Notes: generated by a model not told the origin, from the sequence alone. A stretch of DNA of 64,000 nucleotides from Cryobacterium sp. Y11 (GCF_002929535.1 NZ_PJJO01000053.1:101359-165358); one strand, 5' to 3'; positions 19,441 through 28,084 are shown, counted from the stretch's first letter. Numbers and translations: made by a program.

Positions 19441-20313
19441 ATGCGAACGTTTGGCATTGAAGAGGAATTCATCTTTCTCAAGCCGACCACGCTGCGGCCG
19501 GCCAACGTGGGTGAGGCGCTACACACCGAGCTACTCGGCCATTCGGCGGTGTCTCGATTTGTCAGTCATGAGTTTCTTGCGGCGCAGATCGAACGATCGA
19601 CGCCGGTCTTTGATCGCTTCGAACAGGCATCCGCTGACCTACTCGCGTTTCGGTTTCGCCTGGCCCGCGCCGCCGAGGCCCGCGCCGTTCTCGCATCTGG
19701 CGTCGGAGCGCCTTTGCAGACCGAAGGCTGGCCGGAGGTGACCAATGCGGAGCGGTATCACACGGTCGAGACCGAGTTTTGGGGGTTGGTGCCCGATCAC
19801 CTCATCAATGGACTGCACGTGCACGTCGGCATTCCCAACCGCGACACCGAGATTCACGCTCTCAATCGGGTGCGCGTCTGGCTACCGACGTTGCTTGCGT
19901 TGGCCGTCAATTCGCCGTTCTGGCTCGGGGCCGACACCGGCTTCTCGAGCTGGCGCAGCGTGCACATGCGCCGCTGGTCGACGATCGGCTGCCCACCGAT
20001 ATTCACGGATGCCGCCGATTACGACCGCAGAATTCGCCGGCTCGTCGGGGTGGGCGGCACCTACGATCTGCGCACCATTTCGTGGAATGCGCGCCTGGCC
20101 GAAGACCACCCGACCGTGGAGATTCGCGTGTGTGACGCCCAGTTGGGCGCGCCGTCGACCCTGCTGCTGGCCGCCCTCACCAGTGCGGTCGTCACGACAG
20201 CACTGCGCGGCGGCAAGGATATCGGAGCTGAACGCCAGCGGGCAGCGATGCGAGCCGGAGGCCAGTCGGCCTTGGCCGCCCTGTTCGGGCACGCGCGCAC
20301 CGCGCACGTGTGA
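19441..20313 (+). CDS. YbdK-type carboxylate-amine ligase (GCS2 family), apparently C-terminally shortened
   Basis: 290 residues starting MRTFGIEEEFIFL, with EHEFLAAQIE-like (here SHEFLAAQIERSTPV), HVHVGIPNRDTEIHALNRVR and the WSTIGCPP segment. These are landmarks of the glutamate-cysteine ligase 2/YbdK family, and a GGAGGGGG site precedes the ATG. Family members are about 370 residues. Here homology stops near residue 265 (AERQRAAMRA) and the frame ends soon after, so roughly 80 residues are missing. The sequence just beyond is a decayed stretch with repeats and a gene remnant (20375-20642), which suggests a rearrangement removed the true 3' end. It could still fold, because most ATP-grasp-like core motifs remain, but activity is doubtful. 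The substrate is not predictable. Confidence 0.75.
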   Translation: MRTFGIEEEFIFLKPTTLRPANVGEALHTELLGHSAVSRFVSHEFLAAQIERSTPVFDRFEQASADLLAFRFRLARAAEARAVLASGVGAPLQTEGWPEVTNAERYHTVETEFWGLVPDHLINGLHVHVGIPNRDTEIHALNRVRVWLPTLLALAVNSPFWLGADTGFSSWRSVHMRRWSTIGCPPIFTDAADYDRRIRRLVGVGGTYDLRTISWNARLAEDHPTVEIRVCDAQLGAPSTLLLAALTSAVVTTALRGGKDIGAERQRAAMRAGGQSALAALFGHARTAHV

Positions 20314-20374
20314 GGTAGACCCGACAGTCCTTGGTGCCAGACACCAACCTGTAGATGGGCGAACGCGCACCAGT

Positions 20375-20515
20375 CATGTTCACCCCGATCAGCTACCGCA
20401 GGGCATACGAAGACGGCGCCATCACGACCCACGGTGGCGCTAGCAGGGAACCCTGAGCTGCCGCGGACATTTCGGACGCACCGAATTCTCCACCACCGAC
20501 ACCGAGCCTGCGCGA
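20375..20515 (+). pseudogene. Decayed partial copy of the secreted-protein gene at 21375-22277
   Basis: This stretch aligns by eye with 21953-22080. Both run CATGTTCAC, then ATCNNCTACC, then GACGGCGCCA, then a GGTGGCG/GGCGGAG block, and both end in ACCGAATTCTCCACCACC. Several small insertions and deletions separate them and no reading frame survives. It is therefore a relic of a paralogue of the downstream gene, lying just 3' of the shortened YbdK-type gene. The 20314-20787 interval otherwise holds only the repeat cluster at 20511-20642. Confidence 0.65.
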
Positions 20516-20642
20516 GATGCCACTTCTGGCCCCATGAGAGTTTGCTAAGGGGCTAGAAGTGGCATCTCGCGAAAACCATGGGGCTAAAGATGGCATCTCG
20601 CGTCCCCGCACCACCTCATGGGGCCAGACCTGGCATCTCGCG
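20511..20642. repeat. Cluster of four short repeats, one inverted (REP-like)
   Basis: Four copies of a 23-27 bp unit ending GGCATCTCGCG occur: 20511-20537 (inverted), 20549-20571, 20577-20602 and 20616-20642. The shared core is CATGGGGCYAGA followed by TGGCATCTCGCG. The first and last copies are reverse complements at 25 of 27 positions, so the whole 132-bp block could fold back on itself. No protein is encoded. It resembles bacterial REP/BIME elements in being short, intergenic and palindromic. Confidence 0.8.
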
Positions 20643-20787
20643 GCGATTGCGTGAGCACACCCAGCGTCCGCTCGGCAACACACCTCGACCCGCGCCATGT
20701 CGATGGAGTCCTAGCGGGATTCGCCCCACGACACCAGCCTGTGGATAACTTAAACGGGAATGTAGCAATCCGGTCTACTGTGACCCC

Positions 20788-21402
20788 ATGCGAAACCCGT
20801 CGCGTCACCGCTCTCTAAAAACCGCTGCGTTCGGCGTCGCCCTGCAGTTTCTGGCGCTCGGCACGCTGAGCGGATGCATGGCCACTCCCGCGCCGCCCGA
20901 CACGTCGCCGCCGACCGCCGAAACTACCCCTGCGCCGACCAAGGCCGCACCAATCTTCGCGTCGAACGACGAAGCTCTCGCCGCCGCGACCGCTGCCTAC
21001 GCTGCGTACTCGACTGAAGTGGACGATTTTTTCACGAACGGCGGACGAGATCCTGTCGCGGCCGTTGGCTCCCTGGTCAGTAAGCGATATGAACCAGAGG
21101 TACTCGCCGGGCTTGACGATTTTGCGAAATCTGGAAATGTTGGCCGAGGTGTCTCCACCTTTGACACCATTTCCCTCGTGAGCTATTCCGATGTCCTAGC
21201 TGGGCACGCCCAGGTGGACCTCTATCTTTGCTCGGATTTTTCAGGTATACGAGTTTTCGATGCGTCCGGGACAGACGTCACTCCAGCCGGACGACCCGAG
21301 CGAGTTCCACTTCAAGTCGGATTCGTCTCCAGTAAGGGCGAACCAGCCAAACTCCTTATCGACAGGGAAGACTCATGGTCCGGTCAAAACTTCTGTCAGT
21401 GA
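20788..21402 (+). CDS. Putative lipoprotein of unknown function
   Basis: 204 residues. An n-region RNPSRHRSLK, a hydrophobic helix and the lipobox LSGC give lipid attachment at about Cys31. A Pro/Thr-rich linker (TPAPPDTSPPTAETTPAPT) follows, then a compact domain with no family I recognise (EALAAATAAYAAYSTEVDDFF near its start). The ATG is preceded by TACTGT and exactly six bases, a leaderless pattern. Its last 28 bases overlap the start of the next gene on the same strand, so the two are probably cotranscribed and act together on the cell surface. The role is not predictable. Confidence 0.8.
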   Translation: MRNPSRHRSLKTAAFGVALQFLALGTLSGCMATPAPPDTSPPTAETTPAPTKAAPIFASNDEALAAATAAYAAYSTEVDDFFTNGGRDPVAAVGSLVSKRYEPEVLAGLDDFAKSGNVGRGVSTFDTISLVSYSDVLAGHAQVDLYLCSDFSGIRVFDASGTDVTPAGRPERVPLQVGFVSSKGEPAKLLIDREDSWSGQNFCQ

Positions 21403-22277
21403 TCCTAATCTTCATGACATCGATATCCTCGCTCGCTATTTCCGCTGCTGACGCCGATGCCGATGCTGACGTCGCCGTAGTCGATTGCAGTCGTCTAGGC
21501 CGAATGAATGGGAAATGCCCGGACACGAGAGGGGTCGCAAATGACGACAGCGTCAACCTGACTGCGGAAGCTACGGGGACGTCAGATGGCAAAGGTAGAG
21601 CAACTCGGGCTGGCGGCGGCTCAACGGGCGGCTCCGCCGAAGTAGAGAAATGTGCGCGCCGCAACCCAATGTCGCCAGAAATCGAATGGGTTCCCTGCGG
21701 CACCGGCACGTTCACGATGCTGCAAGGACACCCTGAGTGGTCACCATCCATCGCGGAACCCGGTCCGGCTTGCACCCTCTGCTCCGCCGACACCGTCGTG
21801 CGAGTCTCCGACCTTGAAAACTTCCCCGCCTATCCAGCCCCGACATCCATGGAACCCAATGGCTGGGCCATCGTCGGACTCGCCGCAAACTTCTGGGTGA
21901 ACGCATCCACTCAAATCGGCGAAGGACTACTACTCGGCCAGCCAGCACAAGTCATGTTCACACCAATCGCCTACCACTGGGACTACGGCGACGGCGCCAC
22001 CGCGACCACCGCAACTGGCGGAGCGAGCTGGGAAGCGCTCGGCCTCACCGAATTCTCCACCACCCCCACCAGCCACCAATACACGATCAAGGGCACCTAT
22101 CCTGTCGTGCTCACGGTCACTTACCACGCCGACTACAGCTTCGGCGACCAAGGCTGGCGCCCCGTCGACGGAACCGTCACGGTACCCTCAGTACCATTCA
22201 CCGTCGTCGCCGCGAAAGAATCCACCGTACTCGTTGCCGAGGACTGCCTCGCCAACCCCCACGGCCCCGGCTGCTAA
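21375..22277 (+). CDS. Secreted PKD-like protein, overlapping the lipoprotein gene
   Basis: 300 residues with an N-terminal signal sequence (SKLLSVILIFMTSISSLAISA) and then an Asp/Ala-rich stretch (DADADADVAVVD). A Cys-containing middle region (CARRNP, CGTGTF, CTLCSADT) leads to a C-terminal domain resembling a PKD fold: AYHWDYGDGA, then SHQYTIKGTYPVVLTVTYHADYSF. PKD domains are extracellular beta-sandwiches in surface and polymer-binding proteins. The start overlaps the upstream lipoprotein gene by 28 bp, so translation may be coupled. A decayed partial duplicate of this gene lies at 20375-20515. The pair is probably surface-exposed, with the ligand unknown. Confidence 0.8.
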   Translation: MVRSKLLSVILIFMTSISSLAISAADADADADVAVVDCSRLGRMNGKCPDTRGVANDDSVNLTAEATGTSDGKGRATRAGGGSTGGSAEVEKCARRNPMSPEIEWVPCGTGTFTMLQGHPEWSPSIAEPGPACTLCSADTVVRVSDLENFPAYPAPTSMEPNGWAIVGLAANFWVNASTQIGEGLLLGQPAQVMFTPIAYHWDYGDGATATTATGGASWEALGLTEFSTTPTSHQYTIKGTYPVVLTVTYHADYSFGDQGWRPVDGTVTVPSVPFTVVAAKESTVLVAEDCLANPHGPGC

Positions 22278-22301
22278 CCGTGGCGCGCGGTGATCGGGAG
22301 G

Positions 22302-23978
22302 TTACGGCAGCAGACGGTCGCCGGCTTTCTTGGGCAGGCGCGCAGCCGCAGCTTGGGCGATGGCGGCAGCGGCCTCGTTGGCGAGGGCATCAAGATCGAC
22401 GCCGTTGATTGAATCGGCAACGGATGCTTCGCCAGCAGCCGAGCGGGCCGCATCCGTAGCGGTCGCCACCGACGTCGCCACCGAAGTCGCGGCGGTCGCG
22501 GCGGTCGAGGCCGACGGTGCGGCTGGCACCGACGGCGACGTCATGACAGAATCCGTCGATGACGTGTCCGTCCACGCAGCAACCGGCGCGGTGGATGGGC
22601 CGGCGTGGGCCGGCGAGGCGTTCCGCAAAGCCGCCCCGGCAGTTCCACCGAGCAGGCCGCCCAGCAGGTCCTTGATGCCGATACCCATAGTGGAGCCGAG
22701 CACAGCGTCAACCTCGCTGAAACCCGACGCGACGTTCTTGGACAGCTGACTGGCACCATCCGTTGAAATGACGGTGAGCTGGTCGATGTTGCCCATAGGC
22801 GCGGCGAGCTCGTGCGCGATCTGCGGCAGCATCTCCACCAGGCGCAGCTGAATGAGCGCCTCAGACTGCTGAGCAACGGCCTCGGCCGAGAGCCGGGTGG
22901 CCGTCGCCTCAGCGGTACCGCGGGCGAGAATGGCGTCGGCCTCGGCCTGACCCTCTGCACGGGTGGCGTCGGCGTTGGCGACACGGCTGTCGCGATCGGC
23001 GGTGGCTTTGGCAACGGATGCTTCGGCGGCAGCGATCGCGGTCACCCGGATGCGGTACGCATCGGCATCGGCGATCGCGTTGACCTCGGACTCCAGCTCG
23101 GCCTTGCGCAAGCTCGCGCGGCGCTGGGCCGTGAGCTCCTGCTCCTGCACGATGGCCTGCTGCGCCTTTGCCTCGGCGAGCGGCTTCGATGCAGCAGCTT
23201 CGGCGGAGGCCTTGTCAGTGTCGAGCTGCAGCGCGGCCTTCCGCAGAGCGAGCGTGTTTTGGGCTTCCGCGATGGCCTGCTCGGCGGTGATCAGGGCTTC
23301 CTGCGACTCGCGGTTCGCGACGTGCTCGGCCACCTCCGCCTGGCGGCGCACCTTGGCCTGCTCGGCACGGCCAATGTCTCGAATGTAGTCATTCTCGTCG
23401 GTGATGCCCTTGATCTCGAACGAGTCAACGTCAAGGCCCTGGTTGGCGAGGGATTCGCGGGCGGTGGCGAGCACCGAAGTGCCGAGCTCGTCGCGCTTCT
23501 GAATGACCGTCATCACGTCGGTCGCCCCGATCGAGGAACGCAGCGAACCGCTCAGTACCTCCTGAGCGAACCCATCGATGTTCTTGTCCTGGCCAAGAAA
23601 ACGCTGGGCGGCGGCGCGAATGGCTGCGGGGTCGTCGCCGACCTTGACGATGGCGACGGCTTCGACGGAGAGCGTGATGCCGTTGCGATCCTGCGCGACA
23701 GCGGTAATCTCGATCGCCCGGCTGCGGAGGCTGATCTTGAACGCCTTCTGAAAGAAGGGGGTGATGAACACACCCTGCCCGTGCACCACGCGCTGGCCGG
23801 ATTCCTCGAGCGTGGCACCATCGACGATGGTTTTGCGGCTCTTCTTGCCGGTGATAATGAGGGCCTCATCGGGCCCGGCATTCTTGTAGATCGTCTTCGC
23901 GTAGATCAGGCCGATGAGCAGTACAACGACGATCGTAAAAATGATCCCGGGGATCGGGCTGAACAAGAAATCGAGCAT
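22302..23978 (-). CDS. Flotillin-like SPFH-domain membrane scaffold protein
   Basis: 558 residues from the ATG at 23978 (GGAAGGA site upstream; the same frame stays open to 24344 but without flotillin homology). One N-terminal membrane segment (IPGIIFTIVVVLLIGLIY) is followed by an SPFH/band-7 domain (ALIITGKKSRKTIVDGA, VHGQGVFITPFFQ, SLRSRAIEI). A long Ala/Glu/Gln-rich coiled coil (from about residue 190 to 400) follows, and the tail is rich in Gly, Ala and Ser. Flotillins organise membrane microdomains and are anchored at the cytoplasmic face. The coiled coil drives oligomerisation. No obvious partner of the NfeD type lies next to it. Confidence 0.9.
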   Translation of the reverse strand: MLDFLFSPIPGIIFTIVVVLLIGLIYAKTIYKNAGPDEALIITGKKSRKTIVDGATLEESGQRVVHGQGVFITPFFQKAFKISLRSRAIEITAVAQDRNGITLSVEAVAIVKVGDDPAAIRAAAQRFLGQDKNIDGFAQEVLSGSLRSSIGATDVMTVIQKRDELGTSVLATARESLANQGLDVDSFEIKGITDENDYIRDIGRAEQAKVRRQAEVAEHVANRESQEALITAEQAIAEAQNTLALRKAALQLDTDKASAEAAASKPLAEAKAQQAIVQEQELTAQRRASLRKAELESEVNAIADADAYRIRVTAIAAAEASVAKATADRDSRVANADATRAEGQAEADAILARGTAEATATRLSAEAVAQQSEALIQLRLVEMLPQIAHELAAPMGNIDQLTVISTDGASQLSKNVASGFSEVDAVLGSTMGIGIKDLLGGLLGGTAGAALRNASPAHAGPSTAPVAAWTDTSSTDSVMTSPSVPAAPSASTAATAATSVATSVATATDAARSAAGEASVADSINGVDLDALANEAAAAIAQAAAARLPKKAGDRLLP

Positions 23979-24139
23979 GGGGTCCTTCCGAGGCGCATGG
24001 CGCGTACATCGTTTCGGCGATCCGGTCACGAGACCTCGGCGCAGAGCTGTTCTCCCAGTGTCGCAGGGCGCGGCGCAGGATGCGAAAGATGTCGACAATA
24101 AGCGGCTGCCGTCGGCCCGTCGCCCCCGTCGGGGCACTT

Positions 24140-24360
24140 TCACGGTGCGCGCGGACTGCGCCGCTGCGCGGGAGGCCCAACTCCCGCTCACTGGCGCAGC
24201 ACCCGCGAATCGCGTGGCGCGGGACTTCCGGCCAGGCCGTGCCTCCCGCGTACTGGCGCAGTTCCCGCGTACGGCGACACGGCCCAACGGATGCCCGGTG
24301 CCGCAGTTCCCGCGCAGCGGCGCAACTCTAGCGCAGTGCTGCAACTCCAGCGCGGCCGAC
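24140..24360. repeat. Imperfect tandem units in the flotillin upstream region
   Basis: The 407-bp gap 23979-24385 holds no recognised gene. Its central part carries several imperfect copies of a roughly 17-base unit, CTGGCGCAGYWCCCGCG. Clear copies lie at 24191-24207 and 24253-24269, a shorter one near 24299-24314, and weaker ones near 24316-24333 and 24335-24356. GCGGGAG/CTCCCGC inverted pieces occur among them. The block lies immediately upstream of the flotillin start and downstream of the hydrolase-caspase gene. The flotillin promoter should lie at its left end. Confidence 0.6.
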
Positions 24361-24385
24361 CTGCTCAGACCGCTGCCCCGTTCGG

Positions 24386-26452
24386 CTAGCCGTCGATGAA
24401 GTCGGCGGCGGCGCGCAGGAACGCGGCGGCCGCGAGGGCGCGCGCTGCGGCATCCGCTTCGCGAGAGGCCACGATACCCGTAACGCCAGCACTGCCGGCG
24501 GATGCCCCCGGCGCGTCATTCCCGGTGCCACCACCACCGGCGCTGACTCCGACAGCGACGCCGAGCAGTGCCGTTATCGTGTCCGGCAGGGGGCCGGGTG
24601 CGGCGCCAAGCGGGTCGGCGGGCGGGTCGGTAGTCGGATCGGCAGGCGGCAGGTTCGCCGGTTCCGCCGCCGCGGCCATGAGCGGAGCCAGGAAAACCCG
24701 GGATTTGGCGGCGCGCGGACCGTTGAAATCGGGGTTCTGCCGCGCCTGGCTCAAAAATGTCTCCCGCACCTTGGCCAGAAATTTCCCGTTGGTCAGCCGA
24801 TTCGCGCTCGGAACGACGAGGAGGCTCGCGGCAACGGTGAAGTCGCCGTGCCCGCCCGTCTCGTATGCTACCTCGGCGGGTTTGCAGGCGCTGAACAGCA
24901 CCTCCCGCGCCAATGCCCGCTTGCCGGCCCGGGCGGGCGTGCCGCGCTTGGCCCGATAATTCTTGCTCGTTGCCTCGTCGGGAATAATGAACCGAGCTCG
25001 ACGCCCGTGCGGGGCGGATGCCGCGCTGAGGTCGGCGACATCGGCCGGCAGCAGTTGCAACCGACGCTGTTCATCGCCCGAATGGTACGAATCAAAGAAC
25101 ACAGTGAAGCTCACCCCGTCGGGTAGCTGGTCGAAGATTTCCCCGAGGTCGTCGTCGATGATCAAGTTGCCGTCACGAAAGTCGATCGGGCAGAGGGCTT
25201 CGTCGTACTTCTTCTCGGCGTTGCCGGCCTCGGCATCCGCTACGCAGCCGTCGAGGGCATCGCCGCCGGGATAGGCGTTGATGCGGACACAGAGCGCGTG
25301 GTGCGTGCCGGCTGGCCGGGGCGCGGCAGGATCGGGCACCGGCCAGAGCTCGTCTCCGCGGCTGCGGATGACCGGGAATGATTGAACGTGTGAGCTGCCG
25401 GTGACCCGGCGGGCCACGCTGTCCATGGTGGGAATGTCGTTGTCGAAATCACCGTGGCTGGTCGACGTGCTTCGGCTGGTTACCGGGCCGCTCGTCGTTT
25501 TCGACCAGATGATGTCGGCGGCGCCGCCGAGACTGGGCGACCCGCTCGTGCCGGACAGCCCGAACAGTTTGGCCAGCACCGGGTCAGCCCGTAGGCACTC
25601 TTCGAGGCCGAGAATCGGCGAGAATTCTTTGGGCTCGAACGAGGCCCGAACGAGGTAGAGCAGGGACTTTCCGTAGCCGCCGAGGCAGGTATCGTCGCGT
25701 TCGAGTTTCTCGGTCATGGTGAACACGGCGAGCGATTGCACTCCGCGGCCGATTTCGGGCACGAGCTGCTTTTCGAAGATGTCGGTGCGCACAGCTGGGG
25801 CGAGCAGACTGAGCGTGTCGAACGGCGGCACTCCCACCGTCAACGCCGTCGGCATAAAGAAGGAGTGAAAGATCGACCCGGCGCTATGCCCGACGGCGTG
25901 CAGGCTGATCGTTTCCGGGTGGGCCGTGCAGTAGGCGCAGAGCGCCTCAGCGACGTAGCAGGCCCCGCCGTCGCCGGCCGACGCCGCCTCGGCCGATCGT
26001 TTCATCTGCCCCCAGATCGCCTCACCCTGCCCAAATCGCGCGGCGAGTTCCAGCACCCGATCCTTGGCGTCGTCAAGCCAGCCGCGCCGGCCCATGGCCC
26101 AGTCCCCGGCGGCGCTCGTGATGGCCCCAGCGAGACTGGTCTCCCAGACGAAGTGAATGGGATAGACGCCGTTGGACTTCCACCAGTTGACCTGAACCTG
26201 AGCGATCCGCAGCCCGGCCTGTTCATCGACGAGCCCGCCGTGGGCGTGGAAGACGACCGGAACGACGCCGTCATGCTCAGCCACGAATGCCGGCAGGTAC
26301 CTGGAGAAGATGGCGTCGACACCGTTCTTGATGCTGTGGAATGCTCCACTCGACGAGAATTTGCCACCGTTCAGGTTGATCACGTGCGGCCGCAGCCGGT
26401 CGAGTTCGGTCTGCGAAAGCGACAGCGGCGGTTGCCGCGTCGCCACGGTCAT
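24386..26452 (-). CDS. Alpha/beta-hydrolase fused to a degenerate caspase-like (C14) domain
   Basis: 688 residues. The N-terminal half is an alpha/beta-hydrolase: HAHGG oxyanion segment near residue 70 and nucleophile elbow GHSAGS with Ser190. From about residue 384 a caspase/metacaspase p20 domain begins (HHALCVRINAYPGG, CVADAEA) and continues with DEALCPIDF, LIIDDDLGEIFDQLPDG and FFDSYHSG. In active metacaspases the last motif is DSCHSG, so the catalytic Cys is Tyr456 here. The segment between CVADAEA and DEALCP that should hold the catalytic His (SGHG) is missing. The C-terminus is an Ala/Pro-rich tail. The hydrolase half may be active; the caspase half cannot be a protease. Relics of a second caspase lie at 27785-28084. 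Confidence 0.8.
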   Translation of the reverse strand: MTVATRQPPLSLSQTELDRLRPHVINLNGGKFSSSGAFHSIKNGVDAIFSRYLPAFVAEHDGVVPVVFHAHGGLVDEQAGLRIAQVQVNWWKSNGVYPIHFVWETSLAGAITSAAGDWAMGRRGWLDDAKDRVLELAARFGQGEAIWGQMKRSAEAASAGDGGACYVAEALCAYCTAHPETISLHAVGHSAGSIFHSFFMPTALTVGVPPFDTLSLLAPAVRTDIFEKQLVPEIGRGVQSLAVFTMTEKLERDDTCLGGYGKSLLYLVRASFEPKEFSPILGLEECLRADPVLAKLFGLSGTSGSPSLGGAADIIWSKTTSGPVTSRSTSTSHGDFDNDIPTMDSVARRVTGSSHVQSFPVIRSRGDELWPVPDPAAPRPAGTHHALCVRINAYPGGDALDGCVADAEAGNAEKKYDEALCPIDFRDGNLIIDDDLGEIFDQLPDGVSFTVFFDSYHSGDEQRRLQLLPADVADLSAASAPHGRRARFIIPDEATSKNYRAKRGTPARAGKRALAREVLFSACKPAEVAYETGGHGDFTVAASLLVVPSANRLTNGKFLAKVRETFLSQARQNPDFNGPRAAKSRVFLAPLMAAAAEPANLPPADPTTDPPADPLGAAPGPLPDTITALLGVAVGVSAGGGGTGNDAPGASAGSAGVTGIVASREADAAARALAAAAFLRAAADFIDG

Positions 26453-26623
26453 CTGTTCGGGAACGGCGCCGTTCCTCTCACGGTCAAGTGCCTCTGAAAC
26501 AGGGGTGGGACGTTAGAGATTATGGCGCTGACGTGTTACTACCAGGTTATCTTCGCCTGAGCCTTGACAGACCCGGTCGATGGTTGGAAATTACCGATCA
26601 GAACGGATGCTGTAGGGGCCGCC

Positions 26624-27842
26624 ATGACAACTGGTATCGATCCGGGGCTCAGCGCTGCCGGACAGGGCGGCCTGCAGATCAACCTGACCGTTTTGGCAGA
26701 GGGTCCGTTCACGACGGTCCCCCGCAACCCTTCGACGGACGAACCAGAGCTACTGCTGACGACGACCCTGCGGGTTCCAGTTCAGCGCATCGGACCTGGA
26801 CCGCGCAGCGTGCGGTTCGACGTGATCGTGCGCCGTTCAGGCGAGAAGCCGTTCAGGCGAGAAGCCGTTCAGGCGAGAAGCCGTTCAGTCTCAACCTCGG
26901 TTCCCCCACCCCGCCGTGGATGATCCTCGATGAGAAGCCACCCGACAATCTCGAGGTACTGCTCGGGGACAGCCGGTCGACCACGGCGGTGCCACTCGCT
27001 CTGATTCGCGACCTCGTGGCCCACGAAGTGACGCACGCATCGTCGACGGCTACCGACCAAAGTGGGCAGATGCCAACACCGAAGCCGATCAGCTCGCCCT
27101 GCACGAGGCCATCGCCGACTTGGTGGCGTTGCTCTCGGTGTTCTCCACCCGCGTGCTGGTCGAACAGTTGCTCACCACGACGGCTGGCGACAGCCTCGAT
27201 CTGGATTCTCTCGACGAGAAATCGCCGCTCCGCAAACTGTTTCGCCTTGGCGACGGACTTTTCAAACGCCGGGCGGTGCGGCCGTCCCTGAACGACAGCA
27301 CGGCCGGCTGGCGCACCCTGCACGATCCGTACGCCCGCGGCGGGGCGGTCGTTCAGGCGCCGCTGCGAGTGGTGTCCCGGCGCTGGCTGCAATGACTCGA
27401 CGCGCCAGGCGGCCGCCCGCGCCTGCAGCAGGTGGACCGCGCCGGGGCATCCGTTGGCCGGCAGGTACTGAGCATGCTCATTCGAAGCCTCGGCTATATG
27501 ACGCCGGTCGATGTCACCTGGGAAGACCTGCTGCGCGGCATTCTCGCCGCCGACACCGCTGTCGTGCCCGACGACGACCTCGACTATCGCGGCGCGGTCG
27601 TCACAGCATTTGCCGAGGCTGAAATCGTCCTGCCGACGCCGACCGATCTGTCGGGAGTGTCGACCTTTGTGGGCTTGCGGTATCCGGTTCGCCGAGCCGC
27701 ACTGTGCAGCGCCCCGGAGGAGATCGTGCGATTTCTCTGGGAAAATCCCACCGTGCTCGCGGCGGCGGGCAACTGCGTTTTGACGAGGGCGGGCGGCACA
27801 CAACGCGCACGACGGTGGTCCGTCGTGAGCTCGACATCGTGA
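26624..27842 (+). pseudogene. Frameshifted zinc metallopeptidase-like gene
   Basis: An ATG at 26624 with an AGGGG site opens a frame (MTTGIDPGLSAAGQGG) that leaves phase at a 16-bp tandem repeat (26833-26888). Its continuation reads FSLNLGSPTPPWMI and RDLVAHEVTHA, then shifts again near 27040. The next frame gives VDGYRPKWADANTEADQ and LHEAIADLVAL. An in-frame TGA occurs at 27393-27395. The same frame then resumes with SMLIRSLGYMTPVDVTWEDLLRGIL and RFLWENPTVLAAAGN up to 27842. HEVTH plus the downstream HEAIADL is the zinc-binding layout of gluzincin peptidases. At least two frameshifts and one stop make it a pseudogene. It lies in the same ruined cluster as the caspase fragments. Confidence 0.7.
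26833..26888 (+). repeat. 16-bp tandem repeat, 3.5 copies, inside the metallopeptidase pseudogene
   Basis: The unit CCGTTCAGGCGAGAAG is repeated perfectly three times and half again. Removing two units restores a continuous reading frame across the junction (RRSGEKPFSLNL), so the extra copies are the cause of the first frameshift. Confidence 0.9.
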
Positions 27843-28084
27843 ACACGAGGTGCTCGCCCGATGTGTTGGCCCGGTCGAGCGCCTCGCTCAGTGCCCCGCA
27901 AAGAGCGTCTTTGGTCGCGGCGCGGTCGGTCGGTCAGTACGGTGATACTCGTGTCGGCGAAACCGAAAGCCATACCGAGTAGGGCGTTGACGTCTTCGGC
28001 ATCGTTCACGTAGCCCTTTAACCAGCTGCTCATTGGTAAATTCTCGAACCGATTGATTCCCACGCAGCGGGCGAATTGCTTCAT
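27785..28084 (-). pseudogene. N-terminal fragment of a second caspase-like (C14) gene
   Basis: The ATG at 28084 begins MKQFARCVGINRFENLP, continuing GYVNDAEDVNALLGMAFGF and SITVLTDRP, which is the start of a metacaspase p20 domain. A frameshift follows, and the neighbouring frame gives EHLVFTMSSSRRTT, where an active enzyme has the SSHG catalytic histidine loop. Homology then ends inside the 3' part of the converging metallopeptidase pseudogene. This fragment covers the very segment missing from the intact-length fusion protein at 24386-26452, but it is not that gene's lost exon: its N-terminal motif differs and it has its own start. Confidence 0.7.

Noticed and set aside
22812..24101. 429-codon plus-strand open frame opposite flotillin
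   Set aside because: Shadow frame rich in Gly/Leu/Arg with no domain. Flotillin is clear on the other strand.
27785..28084. The second caspase piece as the missing part of the fusion gene, moved by rearrangement
   Set aside because: It has its own start codon and an independent version of the N-terminal GIN motif that the fusion also has, so it is a separate relic.
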